From assembly GCA_027422505.1 (NCBI GenBank), contig JAPQWV010000002.1, forward strand, positions 27,754,501-27,818,500: 64,000 nucleotides of DNA, read 5' to 3'. Position numbers and translations under genes: made by a program. The stretch is from Craterostigma plantagineum (lineage: Eukaryota; Streptophyta; Magnoliopsida; Lamiales; Linderniaceae). Under the pieces are notes generated by a model. That model searched no databases. It was not told the origin of the DNA and worked only from the letters and a program-made list of their open reading frames with translations. Positions 27,215 through 39,934 of the stretch are shown piece after piece. The number at the start of each line of letters is the position of its first letter. Positions within the stretch are counted from its first letter, which is position 1.

Positions 27215-30200
27215 ATGACGACGGCAGAAGGCGGCTCCCAGGCCGCCGACAGCGTACCGACTAACGATGCATCTTCTTCGTACGGAGAGGGAGGAGTCGG
27301 CGGTAAGTTCCGTAAGAAGCCGTTTCGCGGGCGTCAATCGACGCCTTACGACCGTCCTTCGACTGCTAATCGTCCGAATCGAAGCGGCGACATAAATAGA
27401 AGTGGTTGGTTGAGCAAGATTGTTTTGGATCCTGCGTCGAAACTTATATCTTATGGTGCAGACAGAATTTTTTCTTCGGTTTTTAGGAGGAAGCAGCTTC
27501 CTCCTCCTTTAGAAGGTTAATCGTCTCATTTTTTTTTTTTGCGTAATTGAAGGAGGTGAATATGTTGGATTTGTTGGAGAAGCTTATTTGACGATTCTTT
27601 TTCCTTTAGCATGTAGTTGCGTTTTTCCAGTTTGTCTTCGTTGTTGATGCACTTGAACCACTTTATGTTTTCTATGGTTCATATTTTGCTTCCCATATTT
27701 GAGATTTTGTTTTTTCATGGTTTGGATTACTGCTTTCTCTTGTGTGCGTTTGAGAGAACTCAGTATCTAGTTCTGGAAGTAACTCATTGTCCTTTGCACT
27801 TATTTTCTTGATTTGCTTAATTTTTTTGGCCTTGAGAAGTAATGTTGGACCTATGCCTCAAGGCATATGAATGAGTCGAATACTCGTCATTATGGATGCG
27901 CTGCCATTGTTTTCCTTGTTAGTTTGTTGTGTTTTTTTGGAAGGTTTTGCCACAATTTCAATGGCATGCTCCATGCAGATGTATTCAAGTTTGCATCTGT
28001 ATCTGATTGGTTATGTGGTTTGCTTCTTGTAATGCAGACGTGAACGATGATGTGAATGAAGATGTTGCGGATGTTGTTTCTAATGTAAGTTTAATACTTC
28101 CGCTTCCACTTATTCCGCTATTTGTGGTTTTTGGTGTGGATAAATTCTTTCTTCTTTTTCTGTTATTTATTAAATTGCTCCTTGGTTTTTGTGTCTGCTA
28201 ATGGTAGTTTGATTAAATGGTTAAGTTTTGGAAGTCAAGCTTTTTCTTTTCCCGTTCTGCTTTTTTGGGATCTTCGAATAAGCAACTATATTACGTTTAC
28301 GAAGGTAGCCAACATATTCTGTTCTCTTTCTTGCTGAATTTATTGTTGCAGAGCATTCCCATTGGTGAAGCTTTTCACAGTGTTTTGATTGTTTGACTCC
28401 GAAAGACACTTAGTGTTTGCTAACTTTTTGTTTTGGGTGAAAGAACCAAAGCAGGGAACAAGAGCCTGATAGAGGTCAACATAGACCACCAGCAGATGTC
28501 ACCAACGGTGATTCTATATCTGAGCTTGAGCAACTTCTGAAGCAAAAAACTTTCACAAGGTAAGCTCCTTATTAGGAAAACATTGTCTAGATTTCGACAA
28601 CTTCTCATGCAGCTTTCTATTATAGTCAGCTATTGCAATATATTCTGTAACCTTTGCAAGCTGCTTTGTCTACGATTTGTCTATTGCTTTATTTAGCTGA
28701 TTTACCCATGTGAACTTCTCCTTTTCCAGGACTCAAATTATTCATCTGACAGAATTGTTGCGATCAAGGGCCGAAGAGCTGTCCAATAGAAGCAATGACG
28801 AAAAAGCGACAACGAAAATGCTATCAAAATTAGCTAGTGGCTACTTTGAAGAGGATAGAACCAATGGGGTGAGATCTGCTGCTGTTTCAACTTCTCTTTC
28901 AAAGTTAGAAGTAAGATGTTTATATAATTGAACATCTGAATGGCTACTTTCTTTTATCATCTCAGCTGTATCTATAGCTTTGAAATTCCCATAACAATAT
29001 TTTACAGGTCCTTGATGACAATATTGCTTCTCCTGCTGAGCTCGCGAAATCTTACATGGGAAGTATTCCATCAAAAGTATCACCATCATATCTAGCAATG
29101 CGGGGTCAAACTATTAGAGAACCGCTGGGTAATACCCCATTTCGGTCAATGTCGTCTAACATGTCATTGTCAAAGAATATGTTCAGAGGTATTGATGCTC
29201 CAGAGAACAGTTTTATAACCCCACGATCTCGGGGCAAGTCAGCTACTTACAACATGGCGCGTAGCCCGTATTCCAGACTTTATTCAGCATCAACTTCCAA
29301 GGTTTTTATATTTCCCGTAAGGCATGAAAACACTTTTTTTCTTTTGTGATCAATGCTCACCAGTCCAATGACTTTCAGGGCACTGGAGTTATGAGTATTG
29401 AAAGTTCTAGACCTTCACTATCGTCTGCATCTGCGTATTTCGTTGACCATGACGATAAACTTGTAAAGCATAAGGTACGTGTTGATCAAATATTATGCTC
29501 TTATTTCCCTGTAAGTGATCCTAAGCTGTTTCAGTATCTTTCTTTTTTTTTAGTCCTTAAAACGGAGGAACACATTCATAGATGATGGATTTGGATCCGT
29601 CGGACCAATACGGAGAATTAGGCAGAAAACAAATTTATTGGCTCCCAGGACTCAACATTCGGCGCATGCAATGGTCGCTCATTCTGATGTGAAGCAGAAG
29701 GGTATATTGATTGGTGAGACAATGCATAATATAAGAGGTACTGTTAAGGAAAATGAGAATCAGAGTGGCCCAAGTACAAGTTATGCTCGTGTTCCGTCGA
29801 AATCCAGTGAGGTGGCTGCTAGAATATTTCAGCAGCTTGAAAAGTTGTCCCCTAATGAAAAATTATCACAGTCCAATTTTGTTGCTGGTCGAGAGAGATC
29901 AAATTTAGAATTGAAACCAAGCATGCTTTCTGGGCAGGCCCTTAGGAGCCTGGAAAATGTTGAGTCAGTTAAGAAACATTTTGACATCAAAGATGGCCAT
30001 GAATTGCCAAATAGATCTGATTCTTGTTTGATTGGTGCTGTTGGTTCTTCTCCCGTGAAACAAGTAAATGAAGTGAAGAACGTATCTATAGGCTCTTTAA
30101 CCCACTTGGATCCATTGAACTGTGTACCAGATGCTTCAGGTCCCACCTTTGAAGCGAAAAAAGATAGTGCACCTCAACACTTACCAAAAGACAACACATG

Positions 30201-32877
30201 TATGAGTGCGGAGGTAAAATAATCCTCTTCAATTATGGTTTCTTTTTTTCAGTGTCACTTGTAACTGTTGCAGGATGGCTGCTGGTTCAATATACCCAAT
30301 ATGTTTTGGATTTGTAGTATTAGTTATCAATAACAAGTACTGCAAATTTGAAGTTATCAATTGTTCTAAAGTTTGCTATACTCTTATGATAGAATTTTCC
30401 AATCTGCTCATTTTTTATGCGTCTTCCCAGGTTTCATTGGAGAAGGATGGTAGCATAGCGCCTGATGGGCTTGTGCAGAGACCTTCATCTGTAAGAGGGT
30501 CGGTAACTTTCAGGGACAGCACGCTATTTCCTACGGAAAAACCTGAACCGGCGGAACTCATGGGTTGGACAGAGGAGAATCCGTCTTTTTTTAAAATTGG
30601 TGAAAGTGGTGATCCTGGTACAGTCACTGGAGTAACAACAGCTTCGGAATCATTGCTTTTACCACCACCTGCCTCTGTTTCTGGAGAACTTGAGGAAACT
30701 AATTACCCTCCTCCCCTATTCAGCTTCAGCTCAGTTGCCGATAAATTTTCTGAATCAAATAAGCAAGAATTTCAAAAAGATGGCACCAACAGGTAGCACT
30801 TGCAAACATGTTCATTCTTTTATGAGTTCTATCCTCTTATTCAACTATACATGACTTTCTCAGTCATCTTTTTATCTGGTGGGTTAAATTTCTATTTTTG
30901 AAGCTATACATGATTTTTTTTTTCTAAATTTTGAGCAACTTAGATTTACATCATTTAATTGCTTTTTCTCTTTTGTTTGTGTCCTTTCCTCAAGCGAGAA
31001 GTAGAATAGAAGAATATGATTGTAAGATTTTTATCGATTATTCTTGCAGCTTGCTCTCTTTCCCAGCATCTAGTTCTCGGGAGATACCTTCTAAACTTGA
31101 CAAAGCAGGTCATTTTAACTCTGTTACGGCTGGAGTTGCCAATGAAAAATCTGAAAATATGCCTCCAGTACAATTCAACGTGTCACAGCCTGCAAGACCT
31201 GCTTCGTCGAGTGATACAAATCAAACGCCCGTGGATGGGGGTCTCAGTTTCACATCTTCAGCTACTGTTGCAAGCTTTTCCCCAAGTGTTGCTATCACCG
31301 CTGTTTCCTCTGGCACCAGCATCTTTGGGTCAGCTTCAAATGCTAGAGAACCTATGGTCAGATTTGGTGCAACGGAAGATCAAAGTACCACAATTTCAGC
31401 TGCACCATCAACAAATGGTTCTGAAAATCTGAAAAGGAAAATGGATAATGACTCAAGTTCAGCATCAGTCTCTGCTTTCGCAACATCAGCGCCAACAAGC
31501 TATGGAAGTGGGACTTCTCCATTCTTTTCTTCCTTTAGCAATTCAACAGCTGGAAAGCTCACTGATGCTGCTACATCTTCATTGTTTACAAGTGGTGGAA
31601 CCTTTTCTCAAGGTGCCTCTGGTCAGTTGGTATCATCTGATTCATTGCCCTCATTCAACGTGAAGCCTAATTCAGACAACAATTTTGGTTCGACTTCTAC
31701 AGCTTCCCATATTGAGGATACTGGTAAAGCAATAGTTGCAAAGGGGCCACCTTCTTTGAATGTATTCAAGATTGGCTCGAGTTCTTCTGCTGCTACTGAG
31801 TCAAGTACAGTTACCTCAAGCAGCAACTCTTCAGCCTTTGCACTCAGTTTCGGTTTGAATCGATCCTCTTCTTCAAGCACTACACTTGGAACAAGCAGCG
31901 TTGCCACTCCCTCAACGTTTGTTTTTGGTGCCAATTCCTCTGTTTCCTCGTCCCCCAATAATACCACCAGTGGCACTTCTGCTAAGTTCAGTATCGGCAC
32001 AACCTCTTCACCTTCAAACATCTTCGGTTCAAGTTGGGAAGGTGCAAAAACTTCTTCTCCCTTTGGGTCCACCACAGCCTCTCTATCTCAATCCACTGTA
32101 TTCTCATTTGCTGCTTCTTCAGCACAATCATTTGCGACGACCTCATCAAATTCATCTCAATCAATTGGGCTCTCTACTAGTGCATCATCAACACCACCAT
32201 TGGCTTTGACAAATACATCTCCTTTCACTGGATTTACTTTTGGCGGTCCATCAGTATCATCATCATCATCTTCTTCCTCGGCTACTCCCTCTCTATCTGC
32301 TGGGTTTGTTTTCGGCGCATCATCATCAATGCCAATTGCTACTCCAAGCCTATTCACTTCATCCTCATCTACAGGGTTTTCTCTAGGAGGAACGTCGTCA
32401 TCATCATCGACTCCATTAGCTCCTTCTACGAACATCTCTCCTACTTTCTTTACTTCATCTGCAGCGACTCATACGCCGAGTTCCATATTTCCATTTGCCA
32501 CAACCTCTGGTTCGGCTAGTCCATTTGGCTCTTCTCCGTTTACTGGCTTTGGGGCATCTCAGGGTAACAGTAACAGTAATGATCAGATGAATAATGATGA
32601 TACAATGGCCGAAGACACGGTACAAGCAGCAGCAATGCCATCTTTTCCTGCGGTGTTTGGTCAGGCGAGCGCTCCTTCGCTAGGAAACCCTTTTGTGTTT
32701 GGCGGGCAGCAGCCAAATCAGCCTGCTCCTCAGAACCCGTCCCCATTTCAAGGGTCGGGCAGTGCGCAGTTTAATGTTGGCGGTGGGTTTTCGTTGGGCA
32801 GTGGTGGGCCAGGTGGAGGCGATAAATCTGGCAGGAAAATCGTGAAGATCAATAGGAATAAACATCGGAAAAAGTAA
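27215..32877 (+). CDS. NUP1: FG-repeat nucleoporin NUP1/NUP136
   Basis: Nine exons: 27215-27515, 28038-28084, 28444-28559, 28730-28910, 29008-29301, 29379-29474, 29554-30213, 30431-30792 and 31050-32877. They join in frame to 1294 residues. The N-terminus (GWLSKIVLDPASKLISYGAD, then IFSSVFRRK) is the conserved amphipathic, basic segment of plant NUP1/NUP136, which anchors it at the inner nuclear envelope side of the pore. Exon 9 is a long Ser/Thr-rich region with scattered FG motifs (TFVFGANSS, NIFGSSWEG, SPFGSTT, GFTFGGPS, GFVFGASS, TGFGASQ, PFVFGGQQP) that contact transport receptors. The C-terminus is a basic tail (GRKIVKINRNKHRKK). NUP1 is a nuclear-basket component linked to mRNA export and lamina-like proteins. 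Exon 9 is unusually rich in serine codon runs (TCATCATCA). Confidence 0.93.
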
Positions 32878-33836
32878 GCTCTTTTGAGTGTTTCGGCTGT
32901 GTTGTACTTCTATTTCGTTTTAGAAGGCTAGTTTGTATTGGAGATCTGCTACTGGTGAATATGGATATGCAGATGGGGTTGCTGTAGATCACGTACCTTT
33001 TGTTATGATTTTGTTGGTTTTTATGAAATATTTTCTTCTTTTATTTACTTTGGAATAAGAATTTGGATGAATTTTGGTGGGCTTTTAGGGAGGTCACAGA
33101 TTATAGAAACGGTTTGTCTTTTGTACGTGTACGACGAGTGAATCCAGTCAAAGTAGTGTAATATAGCTTTACTGCATTTGATTTTGAAGTATAGATTTTT
33201 CACTTGATGGTTGAATGAAATTAAGATTAATCAACTATCATCCAGAATAGCACAAAATACATGATTCTGAAGAAATTTATATCAATAAACACTTACCAAA
33301 TTTTATATTATAATCCTTATATGCAAAAGTACTGAAAAGTATGACAAAAGTGCCTATTTCGGCCTGCGGGTATTGGGGCTTCTGCCAATGGCCCAGATGG
33401 GCCGTGCCACAAAGTCTGTTCATGTTTTGGGCTCCAAAACTAGGCCCAAAGCCGTGGGTCAGCTCGGTCCGGCCCATTGTACGGGCCCAAATATTCAGCT
33501 CTAAAAGAATTGACACATGAAACGTAATTGGGGGAAACTATGCGATAGATTGTAATTATAACAATAATGACTTCATCTAATTGGGAATTTTGCTCGGAGA
33601 ACGACTTATAGGCATAAACCGGATTTATACGGTAAATAGTCAACAACCAAGAAAATTTAATTGGTCTGCCGATTAATATCATATATGAACTTTAACATGA
33701 AAGAGATGATAAAAAACGAAATGGCACGTTGAGCACGATGCTTAAACAAACTTCAGGTTCACCACCAACAAAACCACGAATTGAGAAACTAAGGAAAGCA
33801 AGAAATGAACGGAAGAAAAACGATAAACTAATATCA
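32878..33836. other. Gene-free stretch between two convergent genes
   Basis: 3' UTR sequence of NUP1 to about 33200 and of the DnaJ gene from about 33690. The middle contains GC-rich words (GGGCCGTGCC, GGCCCATTG) but no coding signal or recognisable repeat. Confidence 0.5.
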
Positions 33837-35947
33837 TCACTGCTGAGCACACTGCACCCTTTGAGCTCCACCGTGCATATCCTCATCATCTTCGTCGTAG
33901 GCTTCTTGGGCACGCTGGCGCTGCTTCCTTCGCATCTCTTCTTCCATGTTAACGTCGTGGAGAGTCGTCTCCTCACATTCGTCCAACTCCATATCTGTTT
34001 TAGCCGCCGACCGACGAGGGAGAACGGACTCGAGGGCTTTGCTTTGGTCTACGGTTACAGAGTCGGGGAAGTCCACGGAGAAGTGTAGGTAGAGTTTGCC
34101 TTTCATGAATGGTCTTTGGTGAATGGGCATTCCTTCGTCGTTGATGGCCTTGAATTGATCTAATAATACATAATCTTAAATATGAGGGTTGAAAAGGGAT
34201 ACGAAATTTGAATCGATGAATAGGTGTTGGGAACTTGAACTTACCAGGCTTGATAACTTCGCCAGGTTCAGATTTAACAAGGAGCTGACGGTTGTCTAAA
34301 TGGGTCAGTATGAATTGGAACCCACAGAGAGCTTCGGTAAGGGTCAAAGTGTGTTCGACGAATAGATCGTCGCCCTTCCTCTTAAACTTCGGGTGCTCCT
34401 TTTGTTGTAGCACGAAGACAATATCCCCCGTGACTGTGTCAGGCTACAAAAGGAATTCATAGATTCTGTTAAAAGCGAATGTGATGATGTGATGAGTAAA
34501 CTCAGGAAGGCACATTTAAGTTACCGCTTCATCAGCTGCCCCAGGGAATGAGATCTTTTGTCCATGTTGCATCCCCTTCTCAACGTTCACCTCCAAGACC
34601 TTTTTCTCCTGCACGACCTTTTGGCCTTTGCACTGGGGGCAACGGTCCTTGTCGTTGATTGTTTCGCCAGTGCCTCTGCAATCATTGCAAGGATGTTGCA
34701 TCTGCTGTATCATGGGACCCAATTGTCTGATGGACACTTTCATGCCAGAACCTTGACAGCCCGGGCATGTTGTTGAAGCTCCCGATTTAGATCCTTTCCT
34801 GACCCACAAAACAGAGTATTCGTTATGATGCAGTGACAGTTATATAATATGAGTTAAGCTTCACTTTTAAGAAAAAAGGCCTACCCCTTGCACTTTGTGC
34901 AGAGAACGTTGCGAGAAAGTGAGAGCTTCTTAGACGTTCCATTGTACAAGTCCTCAAGTGAGACCTTGAGAGGATGGACAACATCCTCTCCTCTTCTTTG
35001 CCTCCGACCTCTGCTGCTTCCTCCGCCTGTTAGCATGGTTAAGCAATAATGAATTTCATTTCGAATGCTGTTGTGTCACAAATTAAAAATTAAAAATAAA
35101 AAATATTAAGCATACCACCAAAAGAACCACCTCCAAAAAAGGATTCGAAGATATCAAATGGGTTGTGTCCTCCACCTCCACCACCCATTCCCTCCTTGAG
35201 TGCATCCTCGCCATACTGATCATAGATTTCCCGCTTCTCAGGGTCACTCAAGACTTCATACGCCTGAGCTATCTCCTTAAACTGAAAAGAAATAGTCCAC
35301 AAATATTTTATTTTAAAGAAAAAGAAACGTAAGAGAACAGTATATTCGATTTAGAGCAACACACCGGCTAAAACTAACAGCCAGTAATTCAGGCATGTGA
35401 GTATGCAAGCAGACAAGGTGAAAAACTCATGATGAGGAGGGGAGCACGCAAGCATCAAATTTTGATTCATTATCTTCCATGAAAAACTACGAGTATCAAG
35501 AATAAAAAAAAAACAGTCCCATATAATTCATCTACCCAAAGATAGCAAATTTCATAGAAGGCGCAAGTAAATAACTCATAACCACTAACTACGTCACCAT
35601 AAAATAACTAAATAACCAGAACTCAGTCAATCTACACATATGCAAACTTACAAAGCACTTCTAACTCATCTCGAAGAATAGATCTGAAAAACAGATAATT
35701 TTGCAGAAGCTCAAAAACAGGAGGAACTTCAAACAAGCAACAAGCATTGAATACACTATTTTCAAAAAGCGGAGAAACATAGCAGAAACAAACTTACTTT
35801 CTCGGGATCTCCGCCTTTATCAGGATGATTCTTAATCGCCGCCTTGCGATAAGCTTTCTTCAAATCATCCTGAGAAGCACTCTTCGACACACCCAGCGCC
35901 TCATAGTACTTGGTGTTGTCGCTTTTCTTCGGAGCTCTACCAAACAT
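33837..35947 (-). CDS. Type I DnaJ/HSP40 co-chaperone with C-terminal farnesylation motif
   Basis: Six exons on the minus strand: 35798-35947, 35116-35281, 34885-35026, 34525-34798, 34245-34443 and 33837-34159. They give 417 residues, the usual length of plant DnaJ A homologues (J2/J3, ANJ1). The J domain (residues about 12-75) has the HPD motif in [12 protein letters not shown], which stimulates HSP70 ATPase. A Gly/Phe-rich linker ([19 protein letters not shown]) follows. The four CxxCxGxG zinc repeats are [24 protein letters not shown] and CPQCKGQK. The C-terminal substrate-binding domain ends in CAQQ, a CaaX-type farnesylation box that attaches the protein to membranes. It acts with HSP70 in protein folding in the cytosol and at membranes. 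Nothing unusual is seen. Confidence 0.96.
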
Positions 35948-36649
35948 CTCAACTATTTTGCACGAACTCGATCTTCAAGCATAAAATTCAATCAAACAAT
36001 TAATTAACTCGTGAGCGCAACCCACAGTCGAACGGATCTAACAATAAATATGCTGATCTAAAACCAATTGAATCAAACACATCAATTCGCAAAAGTAAAA
36101 GGCTTACAGATGAGATTTGGAGAGGTGCGTACTCTGCGTTTGAGGGAGAAAGGAGGAGTTAGGGTCAGTCGAAGTTTGTGGTTTTAATCGAGCGATGTCG
36201 ATGGAAACTTGGACGGTTCAGATTGTACTCTTAGAAAGAGATTAGACGGTTGAGATATTCCGAAGCACACCGCTATAGTATAGCCCACCAAAATAGAATG
36301 ATTTAAGACTGTTGACGTTGACCATATTAATTTTGACTTTGACTCAAGAATGGGCTGGGCGTTTTAGCACCTTCTCCTTTGTGAAGTTAATCAGCCCTAA
36401 TAGTACGCCTTTAATAGCCAGAATAGCCCATAATCTATAAAATAAGAAATCCATGCCCATAATCGTACTACAAAGCTCATCAATACAAAATTAACCTTTG
36501 TAACATTCAGATGGAAAAGCGTAAGAAGACAAAATCATAAATTACGATTACTTTTTTTTCCATGATATAGGGTATACTAAGCACAACAAATTTCTTAAGT
36601 CACTCTAAATTTGGATCATTTATCATTTGGGAGACTTTCACTTAAATCC

Positions 36650-36960
36650 TTATTTGCAAACTTTCTATCACATAACTCCCTTGTCAGAGAAATATATCAA
36701 TCAGGTACCTAACAGAAAAAATTTCTTGCAGATAGGTACTCAGATCCGCCGCAGGTACGCCATATCACACATTTGAGTACCCTATATAACAGAAAATAGT
36801 ACGCCGTATTAGCACATTTAGGTACGCCCTATTTAACATATAATACGCCGCACAAACACGTTTAGGTACAATGTATCAACGTGTTATGGTACGCAATAAA
36901 CACAGGAAGATACGGCATGACTGAAGAAACTGGTAAACATTAAATATGGTCCTTAAGTGA
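36650..36960. repeat. GGTACC-rich dispersed repeat, copy B (inverted)
   Basis: It shares CAGATAGGTACTC, ATCCGCCGCAGGTACGCC, AGCACATTTAGGTACGCC and GTTTAGGTAC phrases with the other copies, in the opposite orientation to the copies at 37957 and 57238. The ends are diverged. Confidence 0.55.
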
Positions 36961-37233
36961 TATATTTCTCTTACAATTATAGAAAGTTTGTCTAATAGGA
37001 ATTTAAGTGAACTTATCATTTTTTCGATAAAATCAGTCAAAATCCTACTTGACACTATTCCATATTTACCAATCATGTTGGTTAATAAATATTTTATAAG
37101 ATTTTCCGCCTTATTCATATAGAAAATATCGATGACCCAATTCGTTACTATGAACATTTTGTAAATCGAAACAAAAATAAAAAATCTTATTAGGGTGGTA
37201 CCTAATATTTTTAATTATTTTTTGTTTTGACCC

Positions 37234-37334
37234 GTTGGTATAATTTAGGGATCGTTACTCATATATATATATATATATATAGCAAAAAGAAGTGCTTTAA
37301 AGTCAGTTCAGTTGGTATAATTTAGGGATCGTTA

Positions 37335-37371
<37 letters not shown>

Positions 37372-37472
37372 ATATTAGTGATCGTTATTTATTTCTATTT
37401 TATGGATATACTATAGCAAGTTGAATGTTTGGATATTAAGCAAAAAGAAGTGCTTTAAAGTCAGTTCAGTTG
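37234..37472. repeat. Partial direct duplication around (AT)n microsatellites
   Basis: TATAATTTAGGGATCGTTAC followed by an (AT)n run occurs at 37239 and again at 37316. AAAAAGAAGTGCTTTAAAGT occurs at 37284 and at 37442. The two repeated pieces are interleaved, as expected from a template switch or slippage event at the AT runs. Confidence 0.8.
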
Positions 37473-37956
37473 CTTTTGATTAATTAATAGTATATGTTTG
37501 TCTATTGCAGCAACTTGCACAAAATATGACAACGAACTTTTCACATAAATAATGAAATGGATGGAGCAAACACCGTAATTATTTAATGTCGTTATGGCCA
37601 TGCAAAGAAATTATTATTTATTTCAAGCCAAACCAATCAATGCTATATAGTGAATTTATTTTAATTTAAAATAGTTAATTGAAATTATAACTTAAATTGA
37701 TAAGTATATATAAATTATAAATTAAAATATAAGAATTAACTAAAAATAGTATTTATAAGATAGTCAGTGATTTTTAAATTTTATTATTATTTTTTGTGAA
37801 ATTGGCCGACCAGTTTATAGTATACCCACATCTAATTCTTAATAAAATAGAATAGATATTTTAGTTAGTTAAATAGGTCATAATGGGCCATGCAATGGGA
37901 AAAAAGAGATTTTTATATTAACGGATACCAATCAAAGGAGTAGATAATATATATTA

Positions 37957-38366
37957 ATTGGTGAATCTATAGAAAAATACCCAATTGAATAACCAATTAA
38001 ATAAAAAATTTATTTTTACACATAAGTATCCATCGTAATGTTTGTACCATATTTTTCAGTCTTGGCGTACCTTTTTATATGTGTACTGCGTACCACGTCA
38101 CGCGTTTATACGGTACCTTATACGTTTTCTATATGGTAACTTAATGTGTTATATGAGGTACCATTTTCTAACTGTATTACGTACCACAATACGCTGATGT
38201 ATGGTACCTAAATGTGTTATATGGCGTACCATGCGGCGGATCGGGTACCTATGTGCAAAAAACTTATTCTAATAGGTACCTACATATAAAAAAATACTGA
38301 CAGAGTTCTGAATTACAAGTTTTTATGCACATGAATATTTATGTGTAAAGACACCTTAATTATGAT
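37957..38366. repeat. GGTACC-rich dispersed repeat, copy C
   Basis: It begins GGTGAATCTATAGAAAAATA and ends TATGTGTAAAGACACC. TTAATT flanks both ends and may be a target duplication. It is rich in GGTACC and GCGTACC words and contains CTAAATGTGTTATATGGCGT and TATTCTAATAGGTACCTACA, shared with the other copies. Confidence 0.65.
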
Positions 38367-39239
38367 ATGATGTAGATTTTATGGATTTGTTAACCAAAAA
38401 AGTATCAAGAGCAAGTTCATGCATCTGAATAAGTGGACAATTATTTTGATTAATAGTTCACTAGAGTTGATTACTACTTTCCAAAGTGGTCTTACTAGCA
38501 ATATAAAAATATGTTCCCACCAAAAATGGAAAATAAATCGTTATTTTTGTCGCATAACAAATATTGTTGTAATTCCTTTTTTTTTTGTAACGTATATGCA
38601 ACATACGTATATATACGTGTGTTAAATTAAACCGCAATTAAATATTTCATTTTATCGCATATATTTTGCGTGTGCCGACTGCCGAAGCTCCTTTACGAAA
38701 GGCGAAAGCCCGAGGGAGCGTAGGAAAAATTCTTTTTTGAACTTCATTAGTTTTGTTTGGTTACAAAGCAAATCATATGTCGATTAAATAAAAGTTTATA
38801 ATGTGCATAACTTAGTGATTTACTTCCATACTCATTTTTCTGAAAATAAAATCTCACTTGCACTTTTGACCAAGATGACTTAACGAGTATTTAATGTAAA
38901 GTGCAAATATGAAGTAAATGTTGTTCCAAATACAAACAAATTGTGCTATTTTGTTCAAATCATTAAAGGAAATTAAACATATACTATACTTTTATTTAAT
39001 CATTTCTTATATAAGTGCTAACTAAAACTATGATAATTAATTATTTGTTTGTAAATATGAATAATTTCTATATTTAGTTTGTCTTGTTTTTGCTTTTTAA
39101 TTATAACAATGATAATGAGTATGAATATGTACATGTGGTATTGTTTTTAGTGTAAAGAAATAGAACTAATGATGAATAAAAATGATGTCGCGACTATATT
39201 TTTGTGTGAAAGATCCCCATTATTTTGTATTGTTATCTA

Positions 39240-39248
39240 TTTCAAAAA
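39240..39248. repeat. Left 9-bp target-site duplication of the MULE
   Basis: TTTCAAAAA, identical to 46305-46313. A 9-bp duplication is the hallmark of Mutator-superfamily insertion. Confidence 0.92.
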
Positions 39249-39323
39249 GGGAATTACTATTTACCGCCCCCTTTTTACTTGTTACCGCCCCCTAAAGGAC
39301 TGAAAAAAGACTATTTTGCCCCT
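39249..39323 (+). repeat. Left terminal inverted repeat of the MULE
   Basis: It starts GGGAATTACTATTTACCGCC and contains ACCGCCCCCT twice. Its inner part (CCCCCTAAAGGACTGAAAAA and on to TTTGCCC) is identical to the inverse of the right end. The outermost 18 bases differ at about five positions. Confidence 0.93.
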
Positions 39324-39376
39324 ATGTTATTTAAAATAATTTAAAAAGCTAAAATATAATAAATAGTAAGAATTCC

Positions 39377-39385
39377 TATTTAAAG
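39377..39385 (+). promoter_or_regulatory. Probable TATA motif of the PMD gene
   Basis: TATTTAAAG lies 82 bases before the ATG and 128 bases inside the left end. The same nonamer occurs near the right end (46206-46214) in front of the transposase gene, which suggests a shared promoter unit. Confidence 0.55.
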
Positions 39386-39458
39386 TACTGTACTACGCAA
39401 CACTTTTCAAATCACACATCCAAATCAAACACCGAAACAGAGAAATTTGAAAATCGCA

Positions 39459-39902
39459 ATGGAACGAGGAAAAGGAAAGGGAAAGGGAAAGGGGGTGCTC
39501 TCACGATTGGTAAGAAAATTGTCGTAAAATTCATTCGTATTTAATTAGATTGTCGAAAACGAGTCGAAATAGGCCGGAAAACGGTTGAAGGGACGCGAAA
39601 TCGGGCCAAAAACGGCACGACCGAAATCCGATTTCGGTAGCCCAAGTGCCGACCGAAACATGATTTCGGTCGGCCAGGGTAGCGACCGAAATCGGATTTC
39701 GGTCACTGCCCTGGCCGACCGAAATCATGTTTCGGTCGGCACTTGGGCGACCGAATTTATTGCTCGGTCGCCGTAGTACCGACCGAAATCGGGTTTCGGT
39801 CGTAGCCTCGCCGACCGAAATCGGATTTCGGTCGGCCAGTATCCAACCGAAGTCGGATTTCGGTCGGGTAACGGGCTGACCGAAATCCAATTTCGGTCGA
39901 AT

Positions 39903-39934
<32 letters not shown>

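Larger units (their letters stand above)
35948..39239. other. Gene-free stretch with repeats
   Basis: 35948-36180 is the 5' leader of the DnaJ gene, with a possible leader intron. Beyond that are two copies of the GGTACC-rich repeat and a microsatellite-associated duplication, listed separately. The rest, including 38400-39239, is AT-rich with no coding signal. Confidence 0.5.

Noticed and set aside
31448..32435. Alternative-frame ORFs within NUP1 exon 9
   Set aside because: They arise from the biased serine and threonine codons of the FG region and have no domain.
38680..38725. GC-rich patch (GAAAGCCCGAGGGAGC) as a possible tRNA or small RNA
   Set aside because: It has no cloverleaf, box A or box B pattern that I can fold by eye.
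39619..39899. Regular palindromic repeats with spacers that look like a CRISPR array
   Set aside because: The setting is a plant nuclear genome and an intron of a transposon gene. Units are degenerate palindromes, spacers pair with one another, and no cas genes exist.
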